This document shows, piece by piece, positions 54,993 to 64,000 of a stretch of 64,000 nucleotides of DNA. The DNA lies in assembly GCA_964023275.1 (NCBI GenBank), contig OZ029927.1, positions 9,669,720-9,733,719 on the forward strand, given 5' to 3'. Position 1 is the stretch's first letter, and every line of letters starts with the position of its first letter. Position numbers and translations under genes: made by a program. This stretch comes from Norana najaformis (taxonomy: Eukaryota > Annelida > Clitellata > Crassiclitellata > Hormogastridae). The notes below the pieces were generated by a model that saw only the letters and a list, made by a program, of their open reading frames with translations, searched no databases and was not told where the DNA came from.

Positions 54993-55795
54993 GGACGCAT
55001 GCACGGAAATTTGAACCTGGTTTGCAACCGACCCAAGCTGAAAGGAAAACCGAACGAGGAAAAGAGGGGAAAGGTGGAAGAGGAGAAGAATAACGTATAC
55101 ATGGTTGTAATTGGATTCCAGAGGTCGGGTCGGAATTGCGTCGGAATGGTGCAGATAAACCAATTTCGCCCAGCGGCAATTGACCATGGAAACCGATAAG
55201 TAACATCCGGACTTGTACTGCGTCGTCTGCTTGAAAAATGTGAACAGCAGCGCGGATTGATTCATGCTTTGTTTAACTGAAGCAACAAACGAAAAATACA
55301 GAACTTAAAAAACGGCGGTAAGCGTTTCGAAAATCCGACATCACATTCGTAACGATTTACGTGCATCGGTATCTTTGCTTTCGCTGGGACCATGCGTCGT
55401 TAACAGTTTCACTGGGATAAGCGTGATTAACAACTGTATTTATGTGCTAGCTTTGGGCTATTTTCGATGATACTGCTGGGAAAGCGTTAAGCGCTGCATG
55501 CTGGCAACGGCCCAACTACGCATGCGTCCCGAAGGCATCCAGAAGCCCCTATTTTATGACCTGATTGTAGAGGAAGCGGCGTAAATCGCAGTGGAAGTAC
55601 TGACGAGGGAGCCGCCATGAAGCCCTTTATTAGGCAGAACTGAACGCTTAATCCTACCGAGTTTCTTGGGAATTTTCGCAATTTATTTTAGCCTCGTTAC
55701 ATGTAAACAAAGAGCCTTACTAAGTCGAAACAGAGCAGCTGAGATAAAAACAAGACGAGATAGATTTAGGTTGGACACTTTAAGGGATGGCGCTG
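54993..55795. other. Intergenic, no gene recognised
   Basis: No feature I can support. Confidence 0.4.
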
Positions 55796-55799
55796 CTGT

Positions 55800-55860
55800 G
55801 ATTTCCAACCGCTGAAATACGATCTTAGAAGGCGCTGTATAAATGTAAGATTACAATACT
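55800..55860 (+). mobile_element. LINE-type 3' end
   Basis: ttagaaggcgctgtataaatgtaagattacaatac, then AT-rich sequence. Confidence 0.5.
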
Positions 55861-56034
55861 GAACATTACGTGGCAATAAACTTTATTATTCAGTGTGGCG
55901 AAGTATTGCAATCTGGCGCCAGTTTAAATAGCCAATAATTTTATTACATTGGTAATAAAGTGCAAATTCGATCAGCATCGCAGGTGGCGCAGAGAAAAAG
56001 AAAAACATAAAGTCTATACTGTGTATGCATACAA

Positions 56035-56260
56035 ACATACATACACATACATACATACACACATACATACATACACACATGCACACATACACACATGCGC
56101 ACATACATACATGCATGCATACATACATATATGCATACATACATACACATACATGCATACATACATACATACATACATGCTTACATACATACATACACAC
56201 ATACACACATGTATACATACATACATACATACATCGTACATATATGCATGCGTATATGTA
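56035..56260. repeat. (ACAT)n microsatellite
   Basis: acatacat with acac and atgc variants. The frames over it on both strands are artefacts. Confidence 0.93.
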
Positions 56261-56660
56261 TGTCTAGAAAGTCAATCCACTGAAACCGTCAACAAGGTCC
56301 CGATTCAATCAGAAAAATCTTCTCTGTGCCACCTGCGATGCTGGTCGAAGCTGCAGTTAATTCCAAAACATCAGCTTCAGCAAAAACAAGGATAACGACG
56401 ACGCAAGCAGCAAATGCAATAAAAACAACATCGCAATAACGACGAAGCAATAACGACGAAGCAATAACGAGGGTTCCATCTACCTGCTTCCAATAGACCA
56501 CCTGTCGCACTCATCCGTTTAATGACGCAGTTACTCAAAGGCAAACGTCCAAGGCACCTATCCTTTGTAGCCATAGGCGTGGCTAAGCATTGATATAGCG
56601 CTACTAGAGGCTACAATATCTGAGTCCAATTCAGCCGAGGTTTGAAACCTGGACGAAGCG
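56261..56660. other. Intergenic, short (AACGACGAAGCAAT)n
   Basis: aataacgacgaagc is repeated three times at about 56435-56470. A retroelement motif (tatagcgctactagagg) is at about 56594. No gene. Confidence 0.5.
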
Positions 56661-56664
56661 GGAG

Positions 56665-56795
56665 CGTAATCGTAATCTCGAGATTTATACAGCGCCCAAC
56701 GCAAGCCGAGTCACGGGAACCAGCTTATTCACAGGCGCTCAGTCAAAACAAAATCGTTATGCATTAGGCAGAAGGGTGCAGTTCAAGATCATGTT
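56665..56795 (-). mobile_element. LINE family A 3' end, minus strand
   Basis: cgtaatcgtaatctcgagatttatacagcgcccaacg, gggaaccagcttattcacagg, cgctcagtcaaaacaaaatcg and ggcagaagggtgcagttcaag. Truncated after about 130 bp. Confidence 0.75.
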
Positions 56796-56870
56796 GGCAA
56801 GTGCTTTTCAAGTCGCTTCTATGTTCGTTTTCAACTTCGAAGTGACAACGGTGGCACTGGGCGTGCCACG

Positions 56871-56911
56871 ACGCATGACATGTCAAGCGAATCGCTTGAC
56901 ATGTCATGCGT
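56871..56911. repeat. Perfect 41-bp palindrome
   Basis: Arms of 20 bp (acgcatgacatgtcaagcga and its exact reverse complement) around a single central A. A smaller imperfect palindrome gtggcac-tggg-cgtgccac precedes it at about 56851. Confidence 0.97.
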
Positions 56912-57244
56912 CATTTCATTTCGTGTCACACTCGAGAACGCTTGGCCTTTGAGCCTGGATAATCGAAGGTGAATGGATGGGTGGATGGATGGATGGACGG
57001 CGCAGGATCCTGGATAACAGGCCAGAAGGGTGAGAATAACGTGGAATAGGACTAGGAGAAACACGAGGAATGTGAGAATCATGAAAAGACTTGTGAACGA
57101 AACGAAAGAGTACAGAGAAGATATCGTAATGTAATGTAAAGAGAAGAAATTTAGATAACGGACGACCAAGCTCACCTACCCAAGGCGCTATAAGCTTCAG
57201 GTCAGACGAGTCTCGATTTCGACCGGACAAGCCTCGTTCCAATC
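56912..57244. other. Intergenic, (GGAT)n
   Basis: gatggatgg tract at about 56970-56995. No gene recognised. Confidence 0.5.
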
Positions 57245-57475
57245 ACCTGCTATAGGCGTGGGGGCGATTCCCCGGTGCCCCTCTTGGTTATATGCCGGCG
57301 CCCTTCATCCCTGATTCCTCATGCCAGAATCATCAAGCCATCGGGTGTGGCAAAAATCGAAGGGTGGCGTCGAAGGGTGACCAGACCCGTGCATTGTGGA
57401 ATGCCAGAATGGGGTGACCCTCTGGAAATGCTCTTGCCCCTCCACGCAAGCAATAATACGCTTTAATACGCTTTC
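57245..57475. repeat. Dispersed repeat, unclassified, copy 1
   Basis: gctataggcgtgggggcgat, ttggttatatgccggcgccc, ttcat, gaccagacccgtgcattgtgg and ctctggaaatgctcttgccc plus ctccacgcaagcaat recur in the same order at 58145-58295. This copy is longer by an internal 65-bp segment. Confidence 0.75.
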
Positions 57476-57726
57476 ATCTGACGTATAACAGCCACCATAA
57501 TCGCCGATTTCTAATATATTCATTCGATGTGGTTTCCGTTCGAAACTCCAAAACTTGAAACTTAATCAATTAAATAAGATTTATCGTATGAAAATCTGGG
57601 TAATGAAAGAGTAAACTCAATTTCACCGTCTATGTCATCACTGCGAACAAAATACAGAATTTTAGACAATTAAAGCTTTTGGTCGGGCGTGTTGTAGTCA
57701 TCAATTATATTTTAATCGCCGAATCA
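57476..57726. other. Intergenic, no gene recognised
   Basis: No feature I can support. Confidence 0.4.
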
Positions 57727-57841
57727 CACATATACATACATACATACATACACACACATATATACACAACATACATTCATACATACATACATTCATTCAT
57801 ACATACATACACAAATACATACATACAACATACATACATAT

Positions 57842-57872
<31 letters not shown>

Positions 57873-57955
57873 CATTACATACATACTAACACCCACATAC
57901 ATGCACACATGCATACACATACATACATAAATACATACATACACACATACAAACA
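57727..57955. repeat. (ACAT)n microsatellite
   Basis: acatacat with acac, attc and caac variants. Confidence 0.93.
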
Positions 57956-57974
57956 TGAACAGAGAGGTAGGCCT

Positions 57975-58055
57975 AAGGTTAGGTCGAACCCGTACTCTAC
58001 GCGTTACAGGCCGAGCGGTCTAACCAATCGGACACCGTGCCCACATTTTATGCGG
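57975..58055 (-). mobile_element. tRNA-like SINE head, family S2, minus strand
   Basis: The minus strand has gtgtccgattggttagaccg, cggcctgtaacgcg and agtacgggttcgacc, an A box, a Thr(TGT)-like loop and a B box. Only the head is clear. The lack of a closed acceptor stem and the relation to 35455 argue against a functional tRNA gene. Confidence 0.65.
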
Positions 58056-58144
58056 TCATGTCTGCCACTCAGTCTAATGAGATACTTCGACCTCAGGTGC
58101 GCGCTTCCGGGAGTTTATGTATAGGCGTATAAACGGTGGCGGAT

Positions 58145-58295
58145 TTAGCTATAGGCGTGGGGGCGGTTCCCCCGCGCTCTTTTTGGTTATATGCCGGCGC
58201 CCTTCAGACCAGACCTGTGCATGGTGGACTGTCAGAATGGGGCGTCCCTCTGGAAATGCTCTTGCCCCTCGACGCAAGCAATACTTGAACTGCCA
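58145..58295. repeat. Dispersed repeat, unclassified, copy 2
   Basis: Shorter copy of the 57245-57475 repeat, about 85-90% alike by eye, in the same orientation 900 bp away. Confidence 0.75.
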
Positions 58296-58597
58296 CTGCG
58301 TATCAGGCGCCCGGGAACCATGGTGTCAAAGGTGCTGATGCTCACACAAGTTTGGGCTTTTATTGGGCAACGGAGACATCTACCTATTCGTATAGATTAT
58401 ATCTACAGATTATGTCGCTTGATTTGATGTATTATTTTATCCACCTGAGGTCTGTACTGGGCTGAGGTTAGCTGACATAACTTAAAAACACTTCAGAGGC
58501 CACTGTTGCATGTAAACAATTGCGCAGCCCTTCCTTTTTTACCATCATTGCGTGGCACGGCTTTAGACAACCTGTTTCTTGTCTCTGCATCCATCAT
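58296..58597. other. Intergenic, no gene recognised
   Basis: No feature I can support. Confidence 0.4.
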
Positions 58598-58680
58598 GAC
58601 AGACAGACAGACAGACAGACAGACATACATACAGACAGACAGACAGACAGATAGACAGACAGACAGACAGACAGACAGCT
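58598..58680. repeat. (ACAG)n microsatellite
   Basis: cagacaga with one cata interruption. Confidence 0.95.
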
Positions 58681-58941
58681 GCTTCTTGTAAAACTCACAG
58701 GTCGTAGTGGCGCTAGTTGAATCCCAAGGAGTGCTTCTAGGGTTCGTGACATTTATTCGCCGATTGCGGTCACATCAAGCGCCTCAGCTGTCAGCGTATG
58801 CACTGTAAAACACGTATGTTTGTAAACATAATATAGCGCCTTTTAAGTACCTCACGAAAGCGCTGTCCAAGCTTTGTGTAGGCATTCGGAGGTTTTATCT
58901 AAGACGATGATGTGCAAATCACGAGAGAGACAGAGACAGAC
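58681..58941. other. Spacer with a double-orientation retroelement tail
   Basis: ataatatagcgccttttaagtacctcacgaaagcgctgtcc at about 58828-58870, the same arrangement as at 23595 and 54163. Confidence 0.5.
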
Positions 58942-59155
<214 letters not shown>

Positions 59156-59769
59156 GATATGAGAGAGACGAGAGAGAGGGAGAAAAGAATATTATATGGA
59201 CTAAGGGTCGTATATATGTAACAAATGGACGTTGAATTATGCGCCAGTAAAAATCGTTCGATTGGATTTTTACGAGTCAACGCACACGAAATTTGTAAAC
59301 CCTCAGTAAGTCCCACGCATACAGAGAGTCAGACGGACAGAGAAACATACATACAGAACCAACATAGACAGATAAACTAACCGACAGGGATAAACAAACA
59401 GATAAACAGACAGAAGACGTAGACATCTAACAAATTGGCACAATCGTCGGCCGTGACTGCGCGGCCTTTAGCGATTTTTATAGCGCCAGTCTTCGTCTTC
59501 ATTATATCAAAATAATCCAACCAAGATTCTGGATCGGACGCGAACTATTCTAACCGAGAGCATATAAAGCAAAGAGGAAATAAAGCGAGAAATCAATAGG
59601 AAGTCAAGCATAAAGATTTCATGTACTGGTGGGGAGTATGATATGTTCTTAGCCTATATTCTGTCTCGATTAATGTCCTAGATTCCGTACCTTGAAAGTT
59701 CGAAAGCAGTCAACACCGAATTTCTGTATAGAAGCCAAAGAAGAAAATGCCATCCCAGTAAATATAAAT
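59156..59769. other. Intergenic, no gene recognised
   Basis: Imperfect ACAG repeats at 59340-59420 and a minus-strand tail motif tttttatagcgccagtc at about 59475. Confidence 0.5.
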
Positions 59770-59975
59770 GTACACATTTTTCTATAGCGACCATATGGAC
59801 TCCGCCCTGCTCATTTTTAATGAAATCATCGGGTGAGGTCCTTTACCACCGCTGCCCGTTTGAATGGGCGGCACGTGTACGGAACGTGCTAGTACGAGAT
59901 TACAATCTCCCGAATATAGTCACTATCGGTATGCGAACCGACATTCTCACGCACATAGGCTCCTTGACGTAGGCC
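59770..59975 (-). mobile_element. tRNA-derived SINE, family S1, minus strand
   Basis: tttttctatagcgaccatatgg, tcatcgggtgaggtcctttacc, gctgcccgtttgaatgggcgg, gagattacaatctcccg, then the head gaaccgacattctcacgcac through ccttgacgtaggc. The B box on the minus strand is tcggttcgcatacc. Confidence 0.72.
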
Positions 59976-60225
59976 TACGCTTTAAACACTCCTCTTCCGC
60001 AGGGACCCTATACTGATTCCTCTTTTTCCCCTCATCTATCCCAAGATCCAATTCGAAACACCATCCCCCGTAGCCGCCTGATCGCCTGACTGGAGGATCT
60101 TAACCTGGAACTGAACTTCTTCCCTATCGATTTTATTTTGGCTGAGCGGCTGTGAATGAGCTGGTTCCGCGATTTAGCTTTCGTTGGGCGCTGTAGAAAT
60201 CTGGACTTTACGCTCACGATAACCA
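59976..60225 (+). mobile_element. LINE family A 3' end, plus strand
   Basis: ctttaaacactcctcttccgcaggg (end of ORF2), ggatcttaacctggaactgaac, ttttattttggctgagcggc, atgagctggttccgcgattt and cgttgggcgctgtagaaatc. It sits next to the S1 SINE, 3' side out. Confidence 0.72.
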
Positions 60226-60755
60226 GGACAGCTAAACAGGCCAGTAGGCCTACCTTACGGCAACATTTGTCAGCTTACAGTGCCTGAGTGAGATCACACA
60301 CAGCTAGTCTTTTACACTGGCCAACAGAAAAAAATTTTTTTCTTGTTGCCTTCGGTTTTAGACCTGTTCTTGGGGTAATTTTGGGCGCTGATTCAGAAAA
60401 TGTCATTGGATTGAGTGCATCAGGTCTAGTTTCTGAGATATCGTCGATTTTGTAAAGAAAACCCAGTCCACTCTTTAAACGATGTCTTTGGCAAAACTCA
60501 AATGTCATAATAAGCTTTATTTATGGCTAATTATAATTCTTGCTGATTCATATAATGCCTACATCCTTATAATGTAAAATCAGCATATCTTGCCGCGTGC
60601 TGAGATATTGCTGATTCAACGAAATAACTATTCCGTAGCCTACAGCTTACTCAGCACTAAATTCATGGCCTCATTTAGAATTTATTTGTGCTTATACAGC
60701 ATTTCATGGTTTCGAACTATGTAAATAGATTATGCTGAAGTCAGCATTTATAGCC

Positions 60756-60763
60756 TATATAAA
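60756..60763 (+). promoter_or_regulatory. TATA box of the transposon gene
   Basis: TATATAAA, 157 bp before the ATG at 60920. A start near 60785-60790 would follow. A possible 5' UTR acceptor (ctattttttag, about 60879) precedes the ATG. Confidence 0.5.
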
Positions 60764-60919
60764 CCGCCTCCTGAAAGCTAGAGCAGCCGCAGTCGTCTTA
60801 GGGCATATTAAGAGTTGGTCGCAAGAACAATCTGTGAATGTGAGCATTAAATAACTACATGTTCTTACTATTTTTTAGGTTAGTCATTTAATTCCTCAGA
60901 TGCGAACATCCTTAAGGTT

Positions 60920-62621
60920 ATGGCTACTTCCAGACGGAGCTGCATTAACCATCCAGACATATTCTGCTACATTTGTGGGGAATACACACTAAAAGCAAAC
61001 AGGAAACCGATTTCTGAGTTTGTAAAAAGAGCATATGTAGGTTATTTTGGTGTCAAACTTGGAGATCAAGATAAGCAATGGGCTCCTCATACAGTATGCA
61101 AAACTTGTATTGAACAATTGCGCCACTGGACAATTGGAAAGAGAAGCTGCCTGAAATTTGGTGTACCGATGGTTTGGAGGGAACAGATAAACCATCTCGA
61201 CGACTGTTACTTTTGTATGGTTAATATCATAGGCATCAATCGAAATAATCGTCACAAGTTGTCTTACCCTGATATACCTTCAGCCAGGAGACCTGTTCCG
61301 CATTCGGATATTGTACCAGTTCCACCTTTTCGCGAACTACCTCAGCTCTCAGACGATGAGACTTGCATGTCCAATATCGGACAAGATGACGAAAGTGAAG
61401 AAAGTGGGGGCAGTGACAGTGATTTCCAATCAACTTCACACAGTGAACGTTTTGACCAAAAAGAGTTGAGTGATCTGATCAGGGACTTAAATCTTTCCAA
61501 AGAGTCCTCTGAATTGCTTGCGTCCAGACTAAAGGAAAAGAATGCACTTCAGCCTGGAACGAAAATTACAATTTATAGAAACAGAGAAAAGGATTTGCTG
61601 CCATTCTTTACCGAAGACAATAACCTAATATTCTGTAATGACATCAGCAACTTATTGAAGAAAATTGGTCTGTCGGATTACAGCCCAGATGAGTGGCGTC
61701 TTTTTATCGACAGTTCAAAACGTAGTCTGAAATGTGTGCTTTTAAATAACGGCAACAAATTTGGTTCTATTCCAATCGGTCACCACCAGGATGAAAGAAG
61801 AGTACAATGCCATCTCTTTAGTACTGGAAAAGATAAAATACAAAGAACATCAATGGGTAATTTGTGTAGACTTGAAGATGGTAAATTTCCTCCTTGGTCA
61901 ACAAAGTGGCTACACAAAGTATCCCTGCTTTTTGTGTCTTTGGGACAGTAGAGCCAAGCATGAACATTGGACAAGAAAAGATTGGCCTTCGAGGAAAGAC
62001 ATGGTGGTTGGAGCTCAAAATGTAATCAAAGAATCTTTGGTGGCACGAGATAGGATCATACTGCCACCACTACATATAAAGCTAGGCCTAATGAAACAAT
62101 TTGTCAGGGCTTTGAATAAAGAAGGTTCATGCTTCGAATACATAGTACACAAGTTACCAGGAATTACAATGGAAAAATTGAAGGCTGGAATCTTCGATGG
62201 TCCACAGATCAGGCAACTTATGAATGACCCACTTTTCATACCATCAATGAATGAAATCGAATCTTGTGCCTGGTCTTCCTTTGTTCTTGTAACTAAAAAT
62301 TTTCTTGGCAACAAGAAGGCAGACAATTATGCACAACTAGTAGAGGATATGCTTCTTCATTTCAACAAGCTTGGCTGCAACATGAGCATTAAAGTCCATT
62401 ATCTCCACAGTCACTTAGATCGCTTTCCAGAGAATCTTGGTGACTTCAGCAAAGAGCAAGGTGAAAGATTTCACCAAGACATCAAAACAATGGAAAATCG
62501 ATATCAAGGAAGATGGGATGCACACACGATGGCAGACTATTGCTGGAATATTATGCGCGATTGTTCCGGCAGATGCCACACTCGGAAATCGTACAAAAGG
62601 AGCTTCTTCGGTGTCGAATGA
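60920..62621 (+). pseudogene. Transposase-like gene with one frameshift
   Basis: Two overlapping frames, 60920-61951 and 61761-62621, together about 567 codons. Frame 1 has an N-terminal zinc-binding part: CYICGEYT about residues 14-21, VCKTCIEQLRHW about 60-71, a following CLKFGVPMVWRE and CYFC near 96-99. An acidic linker (SDDETCMSNIGQDDESEESG) and a domain ending SIPIGHH follow. Frame 2 takes over at about 61785 with RMKEEYNAISLVLEKI, VICVDLKMVNFLLG, YTKYPCFLCLWDSRA, PPLHIKLGLMKQFV, GIFDGPQIRQLM and SHLDRFPENLGDF-KEQGERFHQDI. I recall this protein from many insect, cnidarian and other invertebrate genomes as an uncharacterised repetitive family. D in CVDLK and E in EQGERFH are candidate catalytic acids. 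One net +1 shift separates the halves, so this copy should not make the full protein. Confidence 0.82.
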
Positions 62622-62733
62622 CTTGAAATTTTTATAACAAACTTGTTCTGTTTGGTATCATATAAGTACAGTTTCAGGTAATAACATTTTCTTTTAAGTA
62701 TTTGTATTATTATGTTTATTTAGTGTATCACAT

Positions 62734-62739
62734 AATAAA
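62734..62739 (+). terminator. Poly(A) signal AATAAA of the transposon gene
   Basis: AATAAA about 113 nt after the stop codon and before the right inverted repeat. Confidence 0.6.
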
Positions 62740-62940
62740 TTGAGCACTACATAATTATAGCTATAGCCTTATGTTTTATGGGCGAGCAGAGGCAAGGACT
62801 GGTATATGGCATAATGTTCTATATCTCGAAAACTAGACCTGCTGGGAGAAAACTGGTGCCTTTTCTGGAATCAGCAGGTCAAATATACCCAGAAACAGTT
62901 CTAACATTTGAGGCAACAAATTATGTGTTGGCCAGTGTTA

Positions 62941-64000
62941 TTAATTAACTAAAATTCTAACCCAGCAGTGGGGTAATGAAGGTAGACGGGTTGAGAGGCG
63001 GTCTAGCTAGAGCCCGTTTTCTCCCATGGACTTCACTGTTCTAGTCCATGTTGCTGTCCCTGCTCTCTTGTATGTCTTATACACACTTGTATCTTCACAA
63101 AATGGCTTATGCTGTGGCAGTCTTTGATCAAGAAATCTTGCTATTGTTACAAAAGAACTATGAAGGCACAAATTCATGGACACTGAAGTCGGTCGGGTAA
63201 GACAGAGGAACAGATAGAGGGACAAACTACTCAAATTAAAGGACGCCGGACATAGAAACAAGTGGAGAGAAAGGATCCGTGTGGCTGACCCCTACCCAGA
63301 TTAATTCCAGCCAGGAGAGAGATTAATGTATGTTAACAGCAGACACAAACTGCTTGAGATGCTCGCTATAAAACAGTAAATCACTACCAGTTTTTTCACT
63401 CTTGAAGATGGCCAAACAGAAATGTTTGTCAGTGCTATGCATGTTACACCAACACCATGTGCAAAACAAACTTTCTTGAGTGCTTTTGGGCCACATTATT
63501 TGTGCCTAAGCACCAGGCCACACTGGATTGAGACTATAGTCATGTTACCCGATGCATATTCAGCCCCCAATCTAGCATTTTATTGTCATCTCGATTTGGG
63601 GTAAAGATTTTACTACCCAGGGCACTGCGTTTGTACTCATTAAATTTACCATTCAACAAAGGACTGGGGGCTGAGTTGGCATGGTATTCCACTGTCACAC
63701 TCTCATATTGGAACCAGACTCAATTTGTCTCAACGACTGCACTTGTCAACATCGTGTCAACAAAACCGAGCGGCCGGACATCCACAAGGCCACAGACGTG
63801 CTATTTACCGACCCACATTCTTCAAATGTAATTATCGGTCTTATAATTTCTAAATGTTCAGAGAAATTCCTAGGGGCATTTCAAAGTTGCAATCCAATCA
63901 CACTTCCGCATTTGAATGCAAGTTATCACCCCACTAAGTTTTCGGACAAGGAATTCTTAGTGCAAAGTCAGTTTTCTTCACAAGCTGTAAGAAGAAAACA
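62941..64000. other. Intergenic flank, no gene recognised
   Basis: Short frames at 63422-63604 and 63583-63831 are unrecognised. A phrase encoding KWRERIRVADPYPD and a stop at about 63260-63300 resembles the end of some LINE proteins, but only these few residues support it. Confidence 0.35.

Larger units (their letters stand above)
60315..62937 (+). mobile_element. Structurally complete 2.6-kb DNA transposon, CACTG termini, TTA duplication
   Basis: It begins cactggccaaca and ends tgttggccagtg. The inverted repeats extend imperfectly for about 100 bp inward (shared blocks ttgttgcct, agaactgtt-c/t-ggg-a, gctgattc-gaaaa and aggtctagttt). The trinucleotide TTA flanks both sides (60312-60314, 62938-62940). 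The subterminal region holds many scattered gctga/tcagca words. A 3-bp duplication and CAC termini match the CMC (CACTA, Mirage, Chapaev) type; that assignment is inferred from ends only. It carries one gene, TATA box and poly(A) signal. Confidence 0.88.

Overview
This window looks like intergenic and accessory DNA from a metazoan nuclear genome. The most likely source is a marine invertebrate, perhaps a lophotrochozoan; that placement is inference, since no marker gene fixes it. The evidence is spliceosomal intron borders, a seven-transmembrane neuropeptide-type receptor, dozens of CR1/L2-like LINE 3' ends, tRNA-derived SINEs, DNA transposons with target-site duplications and a very high load of microsatellites. 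There are no operons, prokaryotic genes, CRISPR arrays or rRNA genes, and I saw no LTR or virus-like element.

Layout. 1-12 kb: LINE tails, tRNA-derived SINEs, a 75-bp minisatellite, one candidate host exon (8653-8955, minus) and a deleted mariner (10814-11234). 12.6-13.9 kb: the only confident host gene, an intronless rhodopsin-family peptide GPCR on the minus strand, with a poly(A) signal after it and a 36-bp minisatellite before its start. 14-41 kb: no recognisable host gene, but LINE and SINE fragments, tetranucleotide arrays, minisatellites and one isolated CRE plus TATA promoter-like site. 41.97-47.03 kb: a putative 5.06-kb DNA transposon with repeat-array inverted ends. It holds a minus-strand gene with at least three phase-compatible exons, a nested LINE and a 29-bp perfect hairpin. 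47-60 kb: microsatellites, a hAT-type MITE with a perfect 8-bp duplication, and a SINE whose target duplication has grown into a 245-bp (GTAAG)n array. 60.3-62.9 kb: a structurally complete 2,623-bp DNA transposon with a 3-bp TTA duplication, CACTG-starting inverted repeats, a TATA box, a transposase-like gene with one frameshift and a poly(A) signal.

The unifying pattern is a short 3' motif, GCGCTATA(T/G)AAAT, followed by simple repeats. It recurs about forty times on both strands and is shared by LINE fragments and SINEs. This fits SINEs that borrow LINE machinery, and it places many of the microsatellites at retroelement tails.
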